Source of the DNA: Thalassolituus sp. UBA1087
GTDB lineage: Bacteria > Pseudomonadota > Gammaproteobacteria > Pseudomonadales > Oceanobacteraceae
Assembly: GCA_002314145.1 (NCBI GenBank)
Contig: DCCG01000046.1
Span: forward strand, 1 to 64,000
Length of the DNA: 64,000 nucleotides
Reading direction: 5' to 3'
Positions 41,459 through 49,446 of this stretch are shown piece by piece (the stretch's first letter is position 1; every line of letters starts with the position of its first letter). The notes below the pieces were generated by a model. The model did not search any database and had not been told where the DNA came from. It saw only the letters and a program-made list of their open reading frames with translations. A program made the translations under genes and the position numbers.

Positions 41459-41588
41459 GATTTACCTCCTGAAAGTCATCCGCAGGATAACCGAAAATGC
41501 TCTCAGGTTCGCGTTTTACCTGCCAGCGGGTCATAAGCGGGCGAAAAAACTGATAAACTCCGCGCAAATTGACGGATGAGGATGTGCA

Positions 41589-42638
41589 GTGACAATCGGT
41601 GATCTGGTAGCCAAAAGCGGTGCGCAAATGCGGGTGTTTGATCTCGGGCGCCGAATTGAAGAAATTCCGGGCGATTTTTTTGCCCGCTTTGAAGCACTGT
41701 CCGAACCTTACCCGGTACCTTACCTGAAGCAGGCATGGCTGGGGATTCTCAGCTGGAATCCGGATGAACCCGGCCAGCACAATATCTGGTTTCTGAAGTT
41801 ACCACTGGACGAGCAGAACATCCTGCAGCCCGGCCCCCGTGATGCTTTTCTGCAGCACTGGCTGAAGGTGGCAGCAGCACCGGATCAGCAGCATGGCGAA
41901 GCGCCCTGCAGTTACAAGCCGGACGCTAACCGTATGGCGTATTTTCATGCTCAGGCTCTGCAGGCGCTGGGGCAGCCAGCTACTCAGTATTACAGCACTG
42001 CGCGTGCCTATCTGAGCGGCGATATGGGTTGGGACAACTGGCAACAGCTGGGATTGCAGGGGCTGGCCGAAGTGGTTGCCCGCCTCAATGAAGACAACAA
42101 CAGTCTGCTGCTGCAGAACGCACTGCCACATATGCCGTCTGTTCCCCGTAATGCAGTACTGGGCTTTCTGGAAAGCCAGCAGCCCGGCCAGTCGCTGACA
42201 TCCGTGATTAATGACACTTTGTCAGCGGTCGTGGCGGAAGGAGCGAATGCCGGTGATCTGGCGGCCTTTGCCCGGGCGTTATCACAGAGTGTTAATGCCG
42301 ATCAGCGCATACTGCTGCTGCAGGCGTTACTGCAACACCCGGCCAAGCACTCCATTGAACTGCTGGCCGCCATGGGCAGCCGTTGCTGGCAGGACCTGCG
42401 AGGCAATCTGTTGCTCAACTATCTCGAATGCCTGGCGCGTAATGAGCAGGGCGAAGGCGCTTTCAACGCGCTGGTTGGCGATCTGTTATCCCTGCCGGGA
42501 ATGCGACAGCATTTTATGGCGGTTCTCGGCTCGCCAGAGCGCAGCGACACCCTGGTGAAAGCCATTGAAAAACTCTTCTCCATGGTGCGCGAAGGCGCTG
42601 CGAATGACGGAGCCGGCGGAAGCGGAGGCCTGCAGTGA
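41589..42638 (+). CDS. DUF3549 family protein
   Basis: A 349-residue cytosolic protein that opens with GTG (TIGDLVAKSGAQMRVFDLGR). The N-terminal block RRIEEIPGDFFARFE and HNIWFLKLPLDEQNILQPGPRD (split by linker) matches DUF3549, a helical-repeat-like family of unknown function in marine gammaproteobacteria. The C-terminal part reads as stacked helices. Its stop overlaps the start of the ychJ-like gene by 4 nt, so the pair is coupled. Confidence 0.85.
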   Translation: MTIGDLVAKSGAQMRVFDLGRRIEEIPGDFFARFEALSEPYPVPYLKQAWLGILSWNPDEPGQHNIWFLKLPLDEQNILQPGPRDAFLQHWLKVAAAPDQQHGEAPCSYKPDANRMAYFHAQALQALGQPATQYYSTARAYLSGDMGWDNWQQLGLQGLAEVVARLNEDNNSLLLQNALPHMPSVPRNAVLGFLESQQPGQSLTSVINDTLSAVVAEGANAGDLAAFARALSQSVNADQRILLLQALLQHPAKHSIELLAAMGSRCWQDLRGNLLLNYLECLARNEQGEGAFNALVGDLLSLPGMRQHFMAVLGSPERSDTLVKAIEKLFSMVREGAANDGAGGSGGLQ

Positions 42639-43078
42639 GCCTCTGCCCCTGTGGTTCGGGTATAAGTTACCGGGACTGCTGTGGCCCCTTACATCAGGGC
42701 AAGCCTGCGCCAACGCCGGAAGCTCTGATGCGTTCACGTTACAGCGCGTTTGTGCGCCAGGATAGCGACTATCTGCTGAGCAGCTGGGCTGCGCAGACCC
42801 GGCCGTCACAACTGACTTTGGACGATGACCGTCAATGGTGCGCTCTGCTGGTTAACAGCAGTTCGCAGCAGGGCCGTGAAGGCAGGGTGAGCTTCTGTGC
42901 CCGCTTCCGGGATCAGGACGGTTATCATGAACTGGCCGAAACATCGCGCTTTCAGCTGGATGAGGACGGCTACTGGCGCTATCTGGATGGCAAAGCCGAT
43001 ATCCGCCGCTGGGCGCCGGGCCGCAATGACCCGTGCCCGTGCGGCAGTGGCAAAAAATTCAAGAAGTGTTGCGGCTGA
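42635..43078 (+). CDS. YchJ family SEC-C protein
   Basis: A 147-residue protein with SEC-C zinc knuckles at both ends: SLCPCGSGISYRDCCGPL at the N terminus and NDPCPCGSGKKFKKCCG at the C terminus, flanking the YchJ/UPF0225 NTF2-like domain (LMRSRYSAFVRQD, SRFQLDEDGYWRYLDG). Each knuckle has the CxCxxxxxxxxCC ligand set. The function is unknown; the SEC-C motif in SecA binds SecB and ribosomes. Overlaps the DUF3549 gene by 4 nt. Confidence 0.92.
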   Translation: MSLCPCGSGISYRDCCGPLHQGKPAPTPEALMRSRYSAFVRQDSDYLLSSWAAQTRPSQLTLDDDRQWCALLVNSSSQQGREGRVSFCARFRDQDGYHELAETSRFQLDEDGYWRYLDGKADIRRWAPGRNDPCPCGSGKKFKKCCG

Positions 43079-43117
43079 CAGGGGGTCAGCCATACCGCGC
43101 CAGCTTGGGCGCGGCAA

Positions 43118-43396
43118 TCAATCGTGTTTAGGGTGGGCCATGCCTTTTTTCAGCATTCCCCAGACCATGGCAAACATCCCGGCGACCGACACCGCCATCA
43201 GCAGATTCACCAGCACCGCATGACGCTGGTAATAGCTGACGATAGGCTGCTCAGTATCACGGCATACCTGATTAACAAAGTCGAAGTGCCCGCCACTTTG
43301 CAGACAATCCGTCATGGCAGACATCTCGATACCATAAAGAATAAGAAGAATGATGCCCGGGAGGGCAAACAGAACTGAGCCGGCACGCAGCCACAT
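43118..43396 (-). CDS. two-helix membrane hypothetical protein
   Basis: A 92-residue protein starting at the ATG that has GGAG 7 nt upstream (MWLRAGS); an in-frame ATG 102 nt earlier lacks a ribosome site. Two membrane helices (AGSVLFALPGIILLILYGIE and LVNLLMAVSVAGMFAMVWGM) flank a periplasmic loop with two Cys (DCLQSG, NQVCRD) that may form a disulfide. Family not recognised. Confidence 0.6.
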   Translation of the reverse strand: MWLRAGSVLFALPGIILLILYGIEMSAMTDCLQSGGHFDFVNQVCRDTEQPIVSYYQRHAVLVNLLMAVSVAGMFAMVWGMLKKGMAHPKHD

Positions 43397-43549
43397 ACAG
43401 ATACTCCGGGTTAAAGAAACTTGACATTTGAGGCCAAAACTCTGCATTTTACCCAAAGGAGCCCCGGAATAAATCAGAAATGACTTATTGGGGTCCATAA
43501 AAAAAATCGCGCCTGATTAAAACGATAACAACGAAGAGCTGCTGTTCCC

Positions 43550-44596
43550 ATGAAAGGATTTATACCTCAAGTCCTGTTGCTGTGTGTCATTCTGACCGCA
43601 CCGGCACAGGCTGCCAATGAAGATCTTCTGGGGGAGATCAAAGCCGACATCGCGGCCAAGCGACTGTCGAGTCCCGCCGGCAATAACGCCCTGGAAAAGA
43701 TTGACCGTTTCCGGGCGGAAGATCCCTTTGATTACCGTATTGTGCCGCTGACGTATCAATGGGGCGAGGCCTATGTTGCGTTGGCTGAAAGTGCGATCGC
43801 GGCAAAAAATTACACTAAAGCTCAGGGCTATCTCGACAAAGTCTGGTTGGTGGCTGCCCTGACGCCGGGGCTGGAAGAAACCCAGGCAAAGCTGGATAAG
43901 GTCTATCAGGGCAAGCCTCAGGTGGCTGAAAAAGCTGCGAAAAGTGGCCCAAGCCAGGCAGAGCTTGAACGCCAGCGTCAGTTAGCGGCGGCGGCTGCAA
44001 AAGAAAAAGCCCGCGCGGAAGCGGAGCGCAAACGTAAAGCGGAAGAAGAAAGACGCCAGGCTGCGCTGGCTAAAAAGCAGGCAGAAGAAGCCCGCCAGCG
44101 TCGTCAGCAGGAAGAGCGCCAGCGCCGGGCGGAAGCCGTGGCAGCGGAAAAAGCCGCTCAGCAGCAACGTCTGGCGGCAGCGAATCAGGCGAAAAAGGCA
44201 CCGGCTCCAGTTGCGAATAAAGCTGCTGATATCAGCAAAGCCGCCCCTCAGGCGGTGGCTGAAATTACCGAATTGTGGGAAGAAGCCAAAGAAGAATCGG
44301 CGCCTATTGCCAGTTATCCGGTCAAAGAAGACATGCTCAGTAACCGTAACCGCGATATCGTTGACACTCTGCAGCCGGTCTGTGAGGCCATTCTGAATAA
44401 CGATGCATCGGTGGTTATTCACACCGGGAACAAAGCCGATTATCGCTGGCTGACGGTACGGCTGACACTCTGCATGCGCAGGCTGGACAGCACCTTCCGT
44501 CTGCGTCACAGCTTCGAACCTCTGGCGGACGCTGATCCGTTTGTGACGCTGCACCCACCACGGGAAACCTCTCTGGTGCGGCAGGTCTCTGATTAA
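43550..44596 (+). CDS. exported protein with long Ala/Lys/Glu/Arg helix
   Basis: A 348-residue protein with a signal peptide (cleavage near APAQAANED). Residues about 25-125 look like a TPR-type helical domain (RIVPLTYQWGEAYVALAESA, NYTKAQGYLDKVWLVAALTP). Residues about 138-215 are a highly charged helix of repeated A/K/E/R/Q blocks, as in TolA-like stalks. A compact C-terminal domain follows (ILNNDASVVIHTGNKADYRW). Likely periplasmic, reaching through the cell wall or binding a partner. Family not recognised. Confidence 0.65.
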   Translation: MKGFIPQVLLLCVILTAPAQAANEDLLGEIKADIAAKRLSSPAGNNALEKIDRFRAEDPFDYRIVPLTYQWGEAYVALAESAIAAKNYTKAQGYLDKVWLVAALTPGLEETQAKLDKVYQGKPQVAEKAAKSGPSQAELERQRQLAAAAAKEKARAEAERKRKAEEERRQAALAKKQAEEARQRRQQEERQRRAEAVAAEKAAQQQRLAAANQAKKAPAPVANKAADISKAAPQAVAEITELWEEAKEESAPIASYPVKEDMLSNRNRDIVDTLQPVCEAILNNDASVVIHTGNKADYRWLTVRLTLCMRRLDSTFRLRHSFEPLADADPFVTLHPPRETSLVRQVSD

Positions 44597-44696
44597 ACGC
44601 CTGTTTTCCGGCCGGGTTTCCCGCCTGGCCGGGAACTTCGGCCGCCGGATTCAGTCTCTCCCATCGCCGGCCTTTTACAGCCTGCAAAAAACATTC

Positions 44697-44709
44697 AGCG
44701 TGGTACAAT
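44697..44709 (+). promoter_or_regulatory. dacA extended -10 promoter
   Basis: TGG-TACAAT (TACAAT at 44704-44709) is an extended -10 element; no good -35 is evident. The start point near 44716 lies after the first in-frame ATG of dacA (44708), which argues for the later start at 44747. Confidence 0.45.
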
Positions 44710-44746
44710 GCGCGCCCGTATCCACATGACGGTTCTGAGCCCTGAT

Positions 44747-45886
44747 ATGCGTCTTCTGTTAGCTACTGTATTTACTCTTTTTTCTTTTATTTCACAGGCC
44801 GCGGTGATCGTGCCCAAAGCCCCGGATCTGGATGCATCAGCCTATATACTGATGGATGCGGAAAGCGGCCGGGTATTGGTCGAACATAACGCAGATGAGC
44901 GCTTACCGCCGGCCAGTCTGACGAAAATGATGACCAGCTATATCGCCGTACACGAGCTGGAAATGGGCAATGTGACAGAAAACACCCTGGTGCCGGTGAG
45001 TGAAAAAGCCTGGCGTAAGGGCGGCTCTAAAATGTTCATCGAAGTCGGCAAAGAAGTAAAACTGATCGATTTATTGCGCGGTATTATTGTGCAGTCCGGC
45101 AATGATGCATCGGTGGCGGTGGCCGAATATTTTGCCGGTTCGGAAGAAGCCTATGCAGGCTGGATGAATCAGTATGCCGAACGCTTTGGTATGGACAATA
45201 CACATTTTGTTAATGCCACCGGCTGGCCGGCCGATGAGCATTACACCTCAGCCCGGGATTTAGCCAAACTGTCGCTGCATATCGTTAATGATCATCCTCA
45301 TTACTATGGTCTGTATTCCGAGAAATATTTTGAATTTAACGATATCCGCCAGCCCAACCGTAATAAGTTGCTGTGGCGTGACCCGTCAGTGGATGGCCTG
45401 AAAACCGGCCATACCCAGGCTGCCGGTTATTGCCTGGCGGCGTCGGCGGTGCGTGACAATACCCGTCTGATCGCAGTCGTGATGGGTACCCGCAGTGATG
45501 AAGCCCGAGCCCGGGAAACTCAGAAGCTGCTGGCCTATGGTTTCCGCTATTACGAAACCCGTAAGTTGTATGAAGGTGGTGAAGTGCTGCAGACAGCGGG
45601 TGTCTGGCTGGGTGCTGATGACAGCGTTGAACTGGGTGTGGAAAAACAGCTTTACCTGACATTACCCCGTGGTCTGAAGGGAGAGCTGGACGTCAACATC
45701 GCCACCAACGAGTTTATTGAGGCGCCGGTCGCTGCCGGTGATCAGCTGGGCAGTGTAACCATCTCCAAAGACGGCGAAGTATTGGCTGAGCGGCCACTGG
45801 TGGCCTTGTCAGCGGTGGAAGAAGCCGGCTTCTTCGGCCGCCTGTGGGGCGGTATCAAACTCTTCTTTGCCAAACTGTTCGCCTGA
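44747..45886 (+). CDS. dacA: D-alanyl-D-alanine carboxypeptidase (PBP5/6 type)
   Basis: A 379-residue periplasmic enzyme that removes the terminal D-Ala of muropeptides. I start at the ATG giving a clean signal peptide (MRLLLATVFTLFSFISQAA); ATGs 21 and 39 nt upstream add a poor N terminus. Active-site motifs are PASLTKMM (SxxK), SGNDASV (SxN) and GLKTGHTQAAG (KTG). The C-terminal beta domain ends with an amphipathic anchor (GFFGRLWGGIKLFFAKLF). Followed by ybeD-lipB. Confidence 0.95.
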   Translation: MRLLLATVFTLFSFISQAAVIVPKAPDLDASAYILMDAESGRVLVEHNADERLPPASLTKMMTSYIAVHELEMGNVTENTLVPVSEKAWRKGGSKMFIEVGKEVKLIDLLRGIIVQSGNDASVAVAEYFAGSEEAYAGWMNQYAERFGMDNTHFVNATGWPADEHYTSARDLAKLSLHIVNDHPHYYGLYSEKYFEFNDIRQPNRNKLLWRDPSVDGLKTGHTQAAGYCLAASAVRDNTRLIAVVMGTRSDEARARETQKLLAYGFRYYETRKLYEGGEVLQTAGVWLGADDSVELGVEKQLYLTLPRGLKGELDVNIATNEFIEAPVAAGDQLGSVTISKDGEVLAERPLVALSAVEEAGFFGRLWGGIKLFFAKLFA

Positions 45887-45901
45887 CATTCAGAACAGGC
45901 C

Positions 45902-45932
45902 TGCCACCGGATTGACCAAAAGTCCGGTGGCA
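45902..45932 (+). other. stem-loop between dacA and ybeD
   Basis: TGCCACCGGA and TCCGGTGGCA form a perfect 10-bp stem around an 11-nt loop. There is no T-run, so it is more likely an RNA-processing or stability element between the two genes than a terminator. Confidence 0.5.
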
Positions 45933-45961
45933 CTTGAATTCCACACAGGTTAAAACCATAT

Positions 45962-46264
45962 ATGGCTCTGAAGTTCAGAGAGGTCAATGCTGTGACTCAG
46001 CCCGAAGCTCCCAAAATTGAATTCCCTTGCGCCAATTACCCGGTCAAAGTGCTGGGCCACGGGAAGGACGACTATGATGCTGTGATTATGGATATCGTAC
46101 GTATCCATGCGCCGGATGTTGATATTGAGCGTATTCAGGTGCGCGACAGTAAAAATGGCCGTTTCCGCGCCATAACCGTTTACATTACCGCCACCGGTAT
46201 CGATCAGCTGAAAAGCCTGCATAAAGATCTGATGGCCCATGACTACGTACATATGGTGATCTGA
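45962..46264 (+). CDS. ybeD: YbeD/DUF493 family protein
   Basis: A 100-residue protein with a ferredoxin-like ACT-type fold: APKIEFPCANYPVKVLG, the central VRIHAPDVDIERIQVRDSKN and GRFRAITVYITATGIDQL. UPF0250/DUF493 members usually sit between dacA and lipB, as here; a link to lipoate metabolism is proposed but unproven. Its stop shares 1 nt with the lipB start (TGATG). Confidence 0.92.
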   Translation: MALKFREVNAVTQPEAPKIEFPCANYPVKVLGHGKDDYDAVIMDIVRIHAPDVDIERIQVRDSKNGRFRAITVYITATGIDQLKSLHKDLMAHDYVHMVI

Positions 46265-46887
46265 TGACCCGAATCCGTGAGCTGGGTGTGCAGCCGTATC
46301 AGCCGGTCTATGAAGATATGCTGCAGTTTACTGCTGACCGCCAGCCGGACACGGATGATGAACTCTGGTTTCTCCAGCATGAGCGGGTGTTTACTCAGGG
46401 GCAGGCCGGTAAGGCCGAACATGTACTTATGCCGGGTGATATCCCGGTGGTGCAGGCGGATCGCGGCGGGCAGGTGACATACCATGGCCCGGGACAGCTG
46501 GTGGTCTACCTGATGATCGATATTAAACGCAAAGGCTGGGGCCCCCGGGCGCTGGTGACGGCTATTGAACAGGCCATCGTGGCCACGTTAAAGCGCTGGT
46601 CGATCGAAGCCCATCCCAGGGATGATGCCCCGGGAGTGTATGTCGGGGCGCGTAAAATTGCCTCGCTGGGGCTGCGTATCCGTCATGGACGTTCTTTCCA
46701 TGGGCTGGCCCTCAACGTGGATATGGATCTGGAACCTTTCCATCGCATCAATCCCTGTGGCTACGCGGGTATGCAGATGACGCAGATCAGGGATGAAACC
46801 GATCAGCCGGTTAGTCTGGATGACGTCGCATCGGAGCTGCAGCAGCAGTTACTGTTATTGCTGGAAGACGACCGCGCTGCTGACTGA
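46264..46887 (+). CDS. lipB: octanoyltransferase LipB
   Basis: A 207-residue enzyme that moves octanoyl from ACP to lipoyl domains. Seen: ELWFLQHERVFTQGQAG, the RGGQVTYHGPGQLVVY motif, the catalytic Lys in GARKIASLGLRIRHG, and the catalytic Cys in INPCGYAGMQMTQ. Works with LipA, encoded just downstream on the opposite strand. Confidence 0.96.
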   Translation: MTRIRELGVQPYQPVYEDMLQFTADRQPDTDDELWFLQHERVFTQGQAGKAEHVLMPGDIPVVQADRGGQVTYHGPGQLVVYLMIDIKRKGWGPRALVTAIEQAIVATLKRWSIEAHPRDDAPGVYVGARKIASLGLRIRHGRSFHGLALNVDMDLEPFHRINPCGYAGMQMTQIRDETDQPVSLDDVASELQQQLLLLLEDDRAAD

Positions 46888-46904
46888 CGACCGTCCTGCC
46901 GGAC

Positions 46905-46968
46905 CATGAGATACCCATAACATGAGATACCCATAACATGAGATACCCATAACATGAGATACCCATAA
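46905..46968. repeat. four perfect 16-bp tandem repeats
   Basis: CATGAGATACCCATAA occurs four times head to tail without a mismatch (46905, 46921, 46937, 46953) between the converging lipB and lipA stops. The last copy runs into the terminator: its CCCATAA forms the outer end of the stem. It is too short and uniform, and lacks spacers, to be CRISPR. Probably slipped-strand duplication. Confidence 0.95.
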
Positions 46969-47000
46969 AAAAGCCTGCTCACAGCAGGCTTTTTTATGGG
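46962..47000. terminator. bidirectional terminator between lipB and lipA
   Basis: CCCATAAAAAAGCCTGCT (46962-46979), loop CAC, and the perfect complement AGCAGGCTTTTTTATGGG (46983-47000): an 18-bp stem with A6 on one side and T6 on the other, so it can stop transcripts from both lipB and lipA. Confidence 0.92.
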
Positions 47001-47021
47001 CTGGGTTCGCGGCTGTTCCGC

Positions 47022-48104
47022 TTACGGGTTGACCGTTTTGACCGGAATCAGGTTGTCCGCGCGGGGCTCATCGCCGGGAACCGCCGGCAGCTCAATACCC
47101 AGATTATTTTTATTAAACATCTTGTCGGCGCGGTAACTGGAGCGTACCAGTGGTCCGGAGGCGACTTCCATAAAGCCTTTTTCCAGCCCGATCTCACGAT
47201 AGCGGCTGAACTGTTCCGGTGTGACGTAACGGTCAACCGGCAGGTGATGTTTGGTGGGGCGCAGATACTGTCCCAGCGTCAGTACATCGACGCCAGCGGC
47301 CAGCAGATCGTCCATGGCCTGATAAATTTCGTCGTCCGTCTCACCAATGCCCACCATCAGCGAGCTCTTGGTAATAACGTCCGGGTTGTGGCGCTTGGCA
47401 AAGGCCAGAACATCCAGGGTTTTACGGTAGCCGGCACGCGGGTCGCGTACTGTGCGGGTGAGCCGCTCAACGGTTTCCACATTCTGTGCAAAGACATCCA
47501 GTCCGGAGTCGACCACCAGCGCAACATGGTCTTCGACACCGTCGAAATCCGGGGTCAGTGCTTCGACTTTTACCTGTGGCGTACGCTGTTTGATCGCGCT
47601 GACGCAGGCGGCGTAATGGGCCGCGCCACCGTCGTTCAGATCATCACGGTCGACGGAGGTTAAGACAATGTACTGCAGGCCCATAAGTTCAACCGATTCA
47701 GCGGTATTGGCGGGTTCATCCTGGTCCAGCCAGCCGTGCGGGTTACCGGTATCCACCGCGCAGAATTTGCAGGCACGGGTACAGACCGAGCCCATGACCA
47801 TAATAGTGGCAGTACCATTAGCCCAGCATTCTCCCATGTTCGGGCAATGGGATTCTTCGCATACCGTACTCAGCTTATGATCGCGGACATTGGTTTTTAC
47901 GGCTTCAAAACGCTGACCACCAGGAATCTGGGCCCGCAACCAGGCCGGTTTGCGGCTGAGCGGAGCCTCTTCCGCGCCGGATTTACGGGCACGGATACCG
48001 TTTTTAATGGCATTAAACCCATGTTCGCTGCGGAATTTCTCACCGCTGCGGATGGATGGCTGCGGATCAGAGGTGGAAGAATCGCTGGCGGGATGTTTAC
48101 TCAT
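47022..48104 (-). CDS. lipA: lipoyl synthase
   Basis: A 360-residue radical SAM enzyme that inserts two sulfurs into octanoyl-proteins. The auxiliary cluster Cys triad lies in CEESHCPNMGEC, the radical SAM CxxxCxxC in CTRACKFCAVDTG, and the C-terminal RSSYRAD carries the conserved Ser ligand. I start at the ATG giving MSKHPASDS; an upstream in-frame start would add 30 implausible residues. The N terminus is longer than in E. coli (321 residues) by a Ser/Lys-rich leader. Confidence 0.96.
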   Translation of the reverse strand: MSKHPASDSSTSDPQPSIRSGEKFRSEHGFNAIKNGIRARKSGAEEAPLSRKPAWLRAQIPGGQRFEAVKTNVRDHKLSTVCEESHCPNMGECWANGTATIMVMGSVCTRACKFCAVDTGNPHGWLDQDEPANTAESVELMGLQYIVLTSVDRDDLNDGGAAHYAACVSAIKQRTPQVKVEALTPDFDGVEDHVALVVDSGLDVFAQNVETVERLTRTVRDPRAGYRKTLDVLAFAKRHNPDVITKSSLMVGIGETDDEIYQAMDDLLAAGVDVLTLGQYLRPTKHHLPVDRYVTPEQFSRYREIGLEKGFMEVASGPLVRSSYRADKMFNKNNLGIELPAVPGDEPRADNLIPVKTVNP

Positions 48105-48317
48105 ACAAGTGTACTCATGCAGAGCCCTGGACAGGGCGCTGGTTAACGGATGAATATCTGAACAATATTCTATCACAACATGGGGGCCTGACACTCCGCA
48201 TTTGCCCTGACAGCAGCGTTTGAGACAGCTCGTTTCCTGAAGCAGAGAGGTTTTTCACGGTTTTCTCACAGCTGTTGTGCCATAGTCACGCCTCGAATTT
48301 ACCCAGCGAGATTATGT

Positions 48318-48995
48318 ATGAAAACTTCAGCTCTGGTCGCCGTACCGGCGGCTCTGCTTATTTCTTCTTCGGCATTGGCTGCTCAGGTGAGTTACAACGC
48401 CGCACTTGTGTCTGATTATCTGTTCCGTGGCCTGACGATGACGGATCATGATCCGGCGGTTCAGGGTGGGGCCGACGTGAAAAACGGCGATGCTTATGGC
48501 AGCGTCTGGTTTTCCAACGTTGACACGCCGGATGGGTCAGAAGGGCTGCCGGTGGAGATGGATGTTACCTTTGGTTATAACATGCGCTTCAATGGCGGAT
48601 TTAATCTGGATATGGAAGTGCTGACGTATAACTTCCTGACCGACGGCATGGCGGATGAAACGGAATTTAAACTGGGAACCAGCCCGGCACGCGATCTGAC
48701 AATTGATCTGTATCGCGGCGTGAAAAGCAAATACTGGTATCCGGAAATACGCTATGAAAAGAACCTGGATTACCGTCTGTACCTTGATCTGGCAGCCGGT
48801 TACTGGGCACCGGATGATGCCGATGATTCGGCCGTGACGCTGCGCGCAGAACTGGCCCGGGACTTTCCTGAACTGGGCCACGTTGATTTCTTTATCGCGG
48901 CGGATTACATCTCCGACGAAACGCCGTTCGGGAACGACGCTGACGAAGACGATTCTGATCTGACCTTCCTGTTTGGCGTGCGTAAAAATTTCTGA
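48318..48995 (+). CDS. TorF family putative porin
   Basis: A 225-residue outer-membrane protein. After a signal peptide (cleavage near SSALAAQV) comes the family-typical VSYNAALVSDYLFRGLTMTD, then about ten alternating strands (AYGSVWFSNVDTP, DVTFGYNMRF, YWYPEIRYEKNL, DFFIAADYISD), ending in FLFGVRKNF with a terminal Phe, the Bam signal. The family is annotated as putative porins without a known substrate. A terminator follows. Confidence 0.85.
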   Translation: MKTSALVAVPAALLISSSALAAQVSYNAALVSDYLFRGLTMTDHDPAVQGGADVKNGDAYGSVWFSNVDTPDGSEGLPVEMDVTFGYNMRFNGGFNLDMEVLTYNFLTDGMADETEFKLGTSPARDLTIDLYRGVKSKYWYPEIRYEKNLDYRLYLDLAAGYWAPDDADDSAVTLRAELARDFPELGHVDFFIAADYISDETPFGNDADEDDSDLTFLFGVRKNF

Positions 48996-49020
48996 TACGG
49001 CTGCCGTGCGCAGATAAAAC

Positions 49021-49049
49021 AAAAAAGCCCGCAACGTGCGGGCTTTTTT
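49021..49049. terminator. bidirectional terminator
   Basis: AAAAAAGCCCGCA, loop ACG, TGCGGGCTTTTTT: a perfect 13-bp stem with A6 and T6 flanks between the converging TorF-like and YdcH-like genes. It serves both directions. Confidence 0.92.
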
Positions 49050-49062
49050 ACTGAAGTTTATG

Positions 49063-49302
49063 TCAGGCTTCTTTCAGCATGGCGAACAGGTCGTCTTTCA
49101 GATGCAGGCGACGCATTTTCAGCCCTTCCAGACGGTCATCAGAGGCCGCTTCTACATCTTCTTCAATGCGGCGTACTTCTTTGTCTATTTCATGATATTC
49201 ATCAAACAGACGGGCAAAGTGACGATCCTTCATTTTCAGGGTCCGGATCTGCTCAGCCATTTCTGGGAATTCGTTATGCAGGCTGTGGTTATCAATGGTC
49301 AT
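49063..49302 (-). CDS. YdcH/DUF465 family protein
   Basis: A 79-residue helical-hairpin protein. The start has AAGGAG 8-9 nt upstream; a longer frame of 14 more residues lacks one. The core KMKDRHFARLFDEYHEIDKE, VRRIEEDVEA and LKMRRLHLKDDLFAML is the DUF465 signature. Function unknown. Divergent from the response regulator, with an FNR/Anr-type palindrome between them. Confidence 0.88.
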   Translation of the reverse strand: MTIDNHSLHNEFPEMAEQIRTLKMKDRHFARLFDEYHEIDKEVRRIEEDVEAASDDRLEGLKMRRLHLKDDLFAMLKEA

Positions 49303-49407
49303 TGCGCTATCTCCTTGGTAGGTGGTTTCAGAGTGCCTTGGCACTGTTTTTTCCGCCTTGATACAGATCAGGCCAGTTCGCTGGCATTTGCCCGGTATTT
49401 GCTATAT

Positions 49408-49421
49408 TTGATTCAAATCAA
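49408..49421. promoter_or_regulatory. perfect FNR/Anr box
   Basis: TTGATTCAAATCAA is a perfect TTGAT-N4-ATCAA palindrome, extended to 8-bp arms (TATTTGAT/ATCAAATA, 49405-49424). It ends 25 bp before the response regulator start codon and 105 bp before the divergent ydcH-like start. Too close to the rightward ATG for class II activation, so repression there or another role is more likely. Confidence 0.7.
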
Positions 49422-49446
49422 ATAGATAAAAGTGTCAGGAGAAGAC

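Noticed and set aside
43980..44190. Repetitive A/G-rich stretch as a possible DNA repeat
   Set aside because: It is explained by the Ala/Lys/Glu/Arg helix of the encoded protein; codons vary, so it is protein-level repetition.
46905..46968. Possible CRISPR array
   Set aside because: The 16-bp units are directly contiguous without spacers and no cas genes are present; it is a simple tandem repeat.
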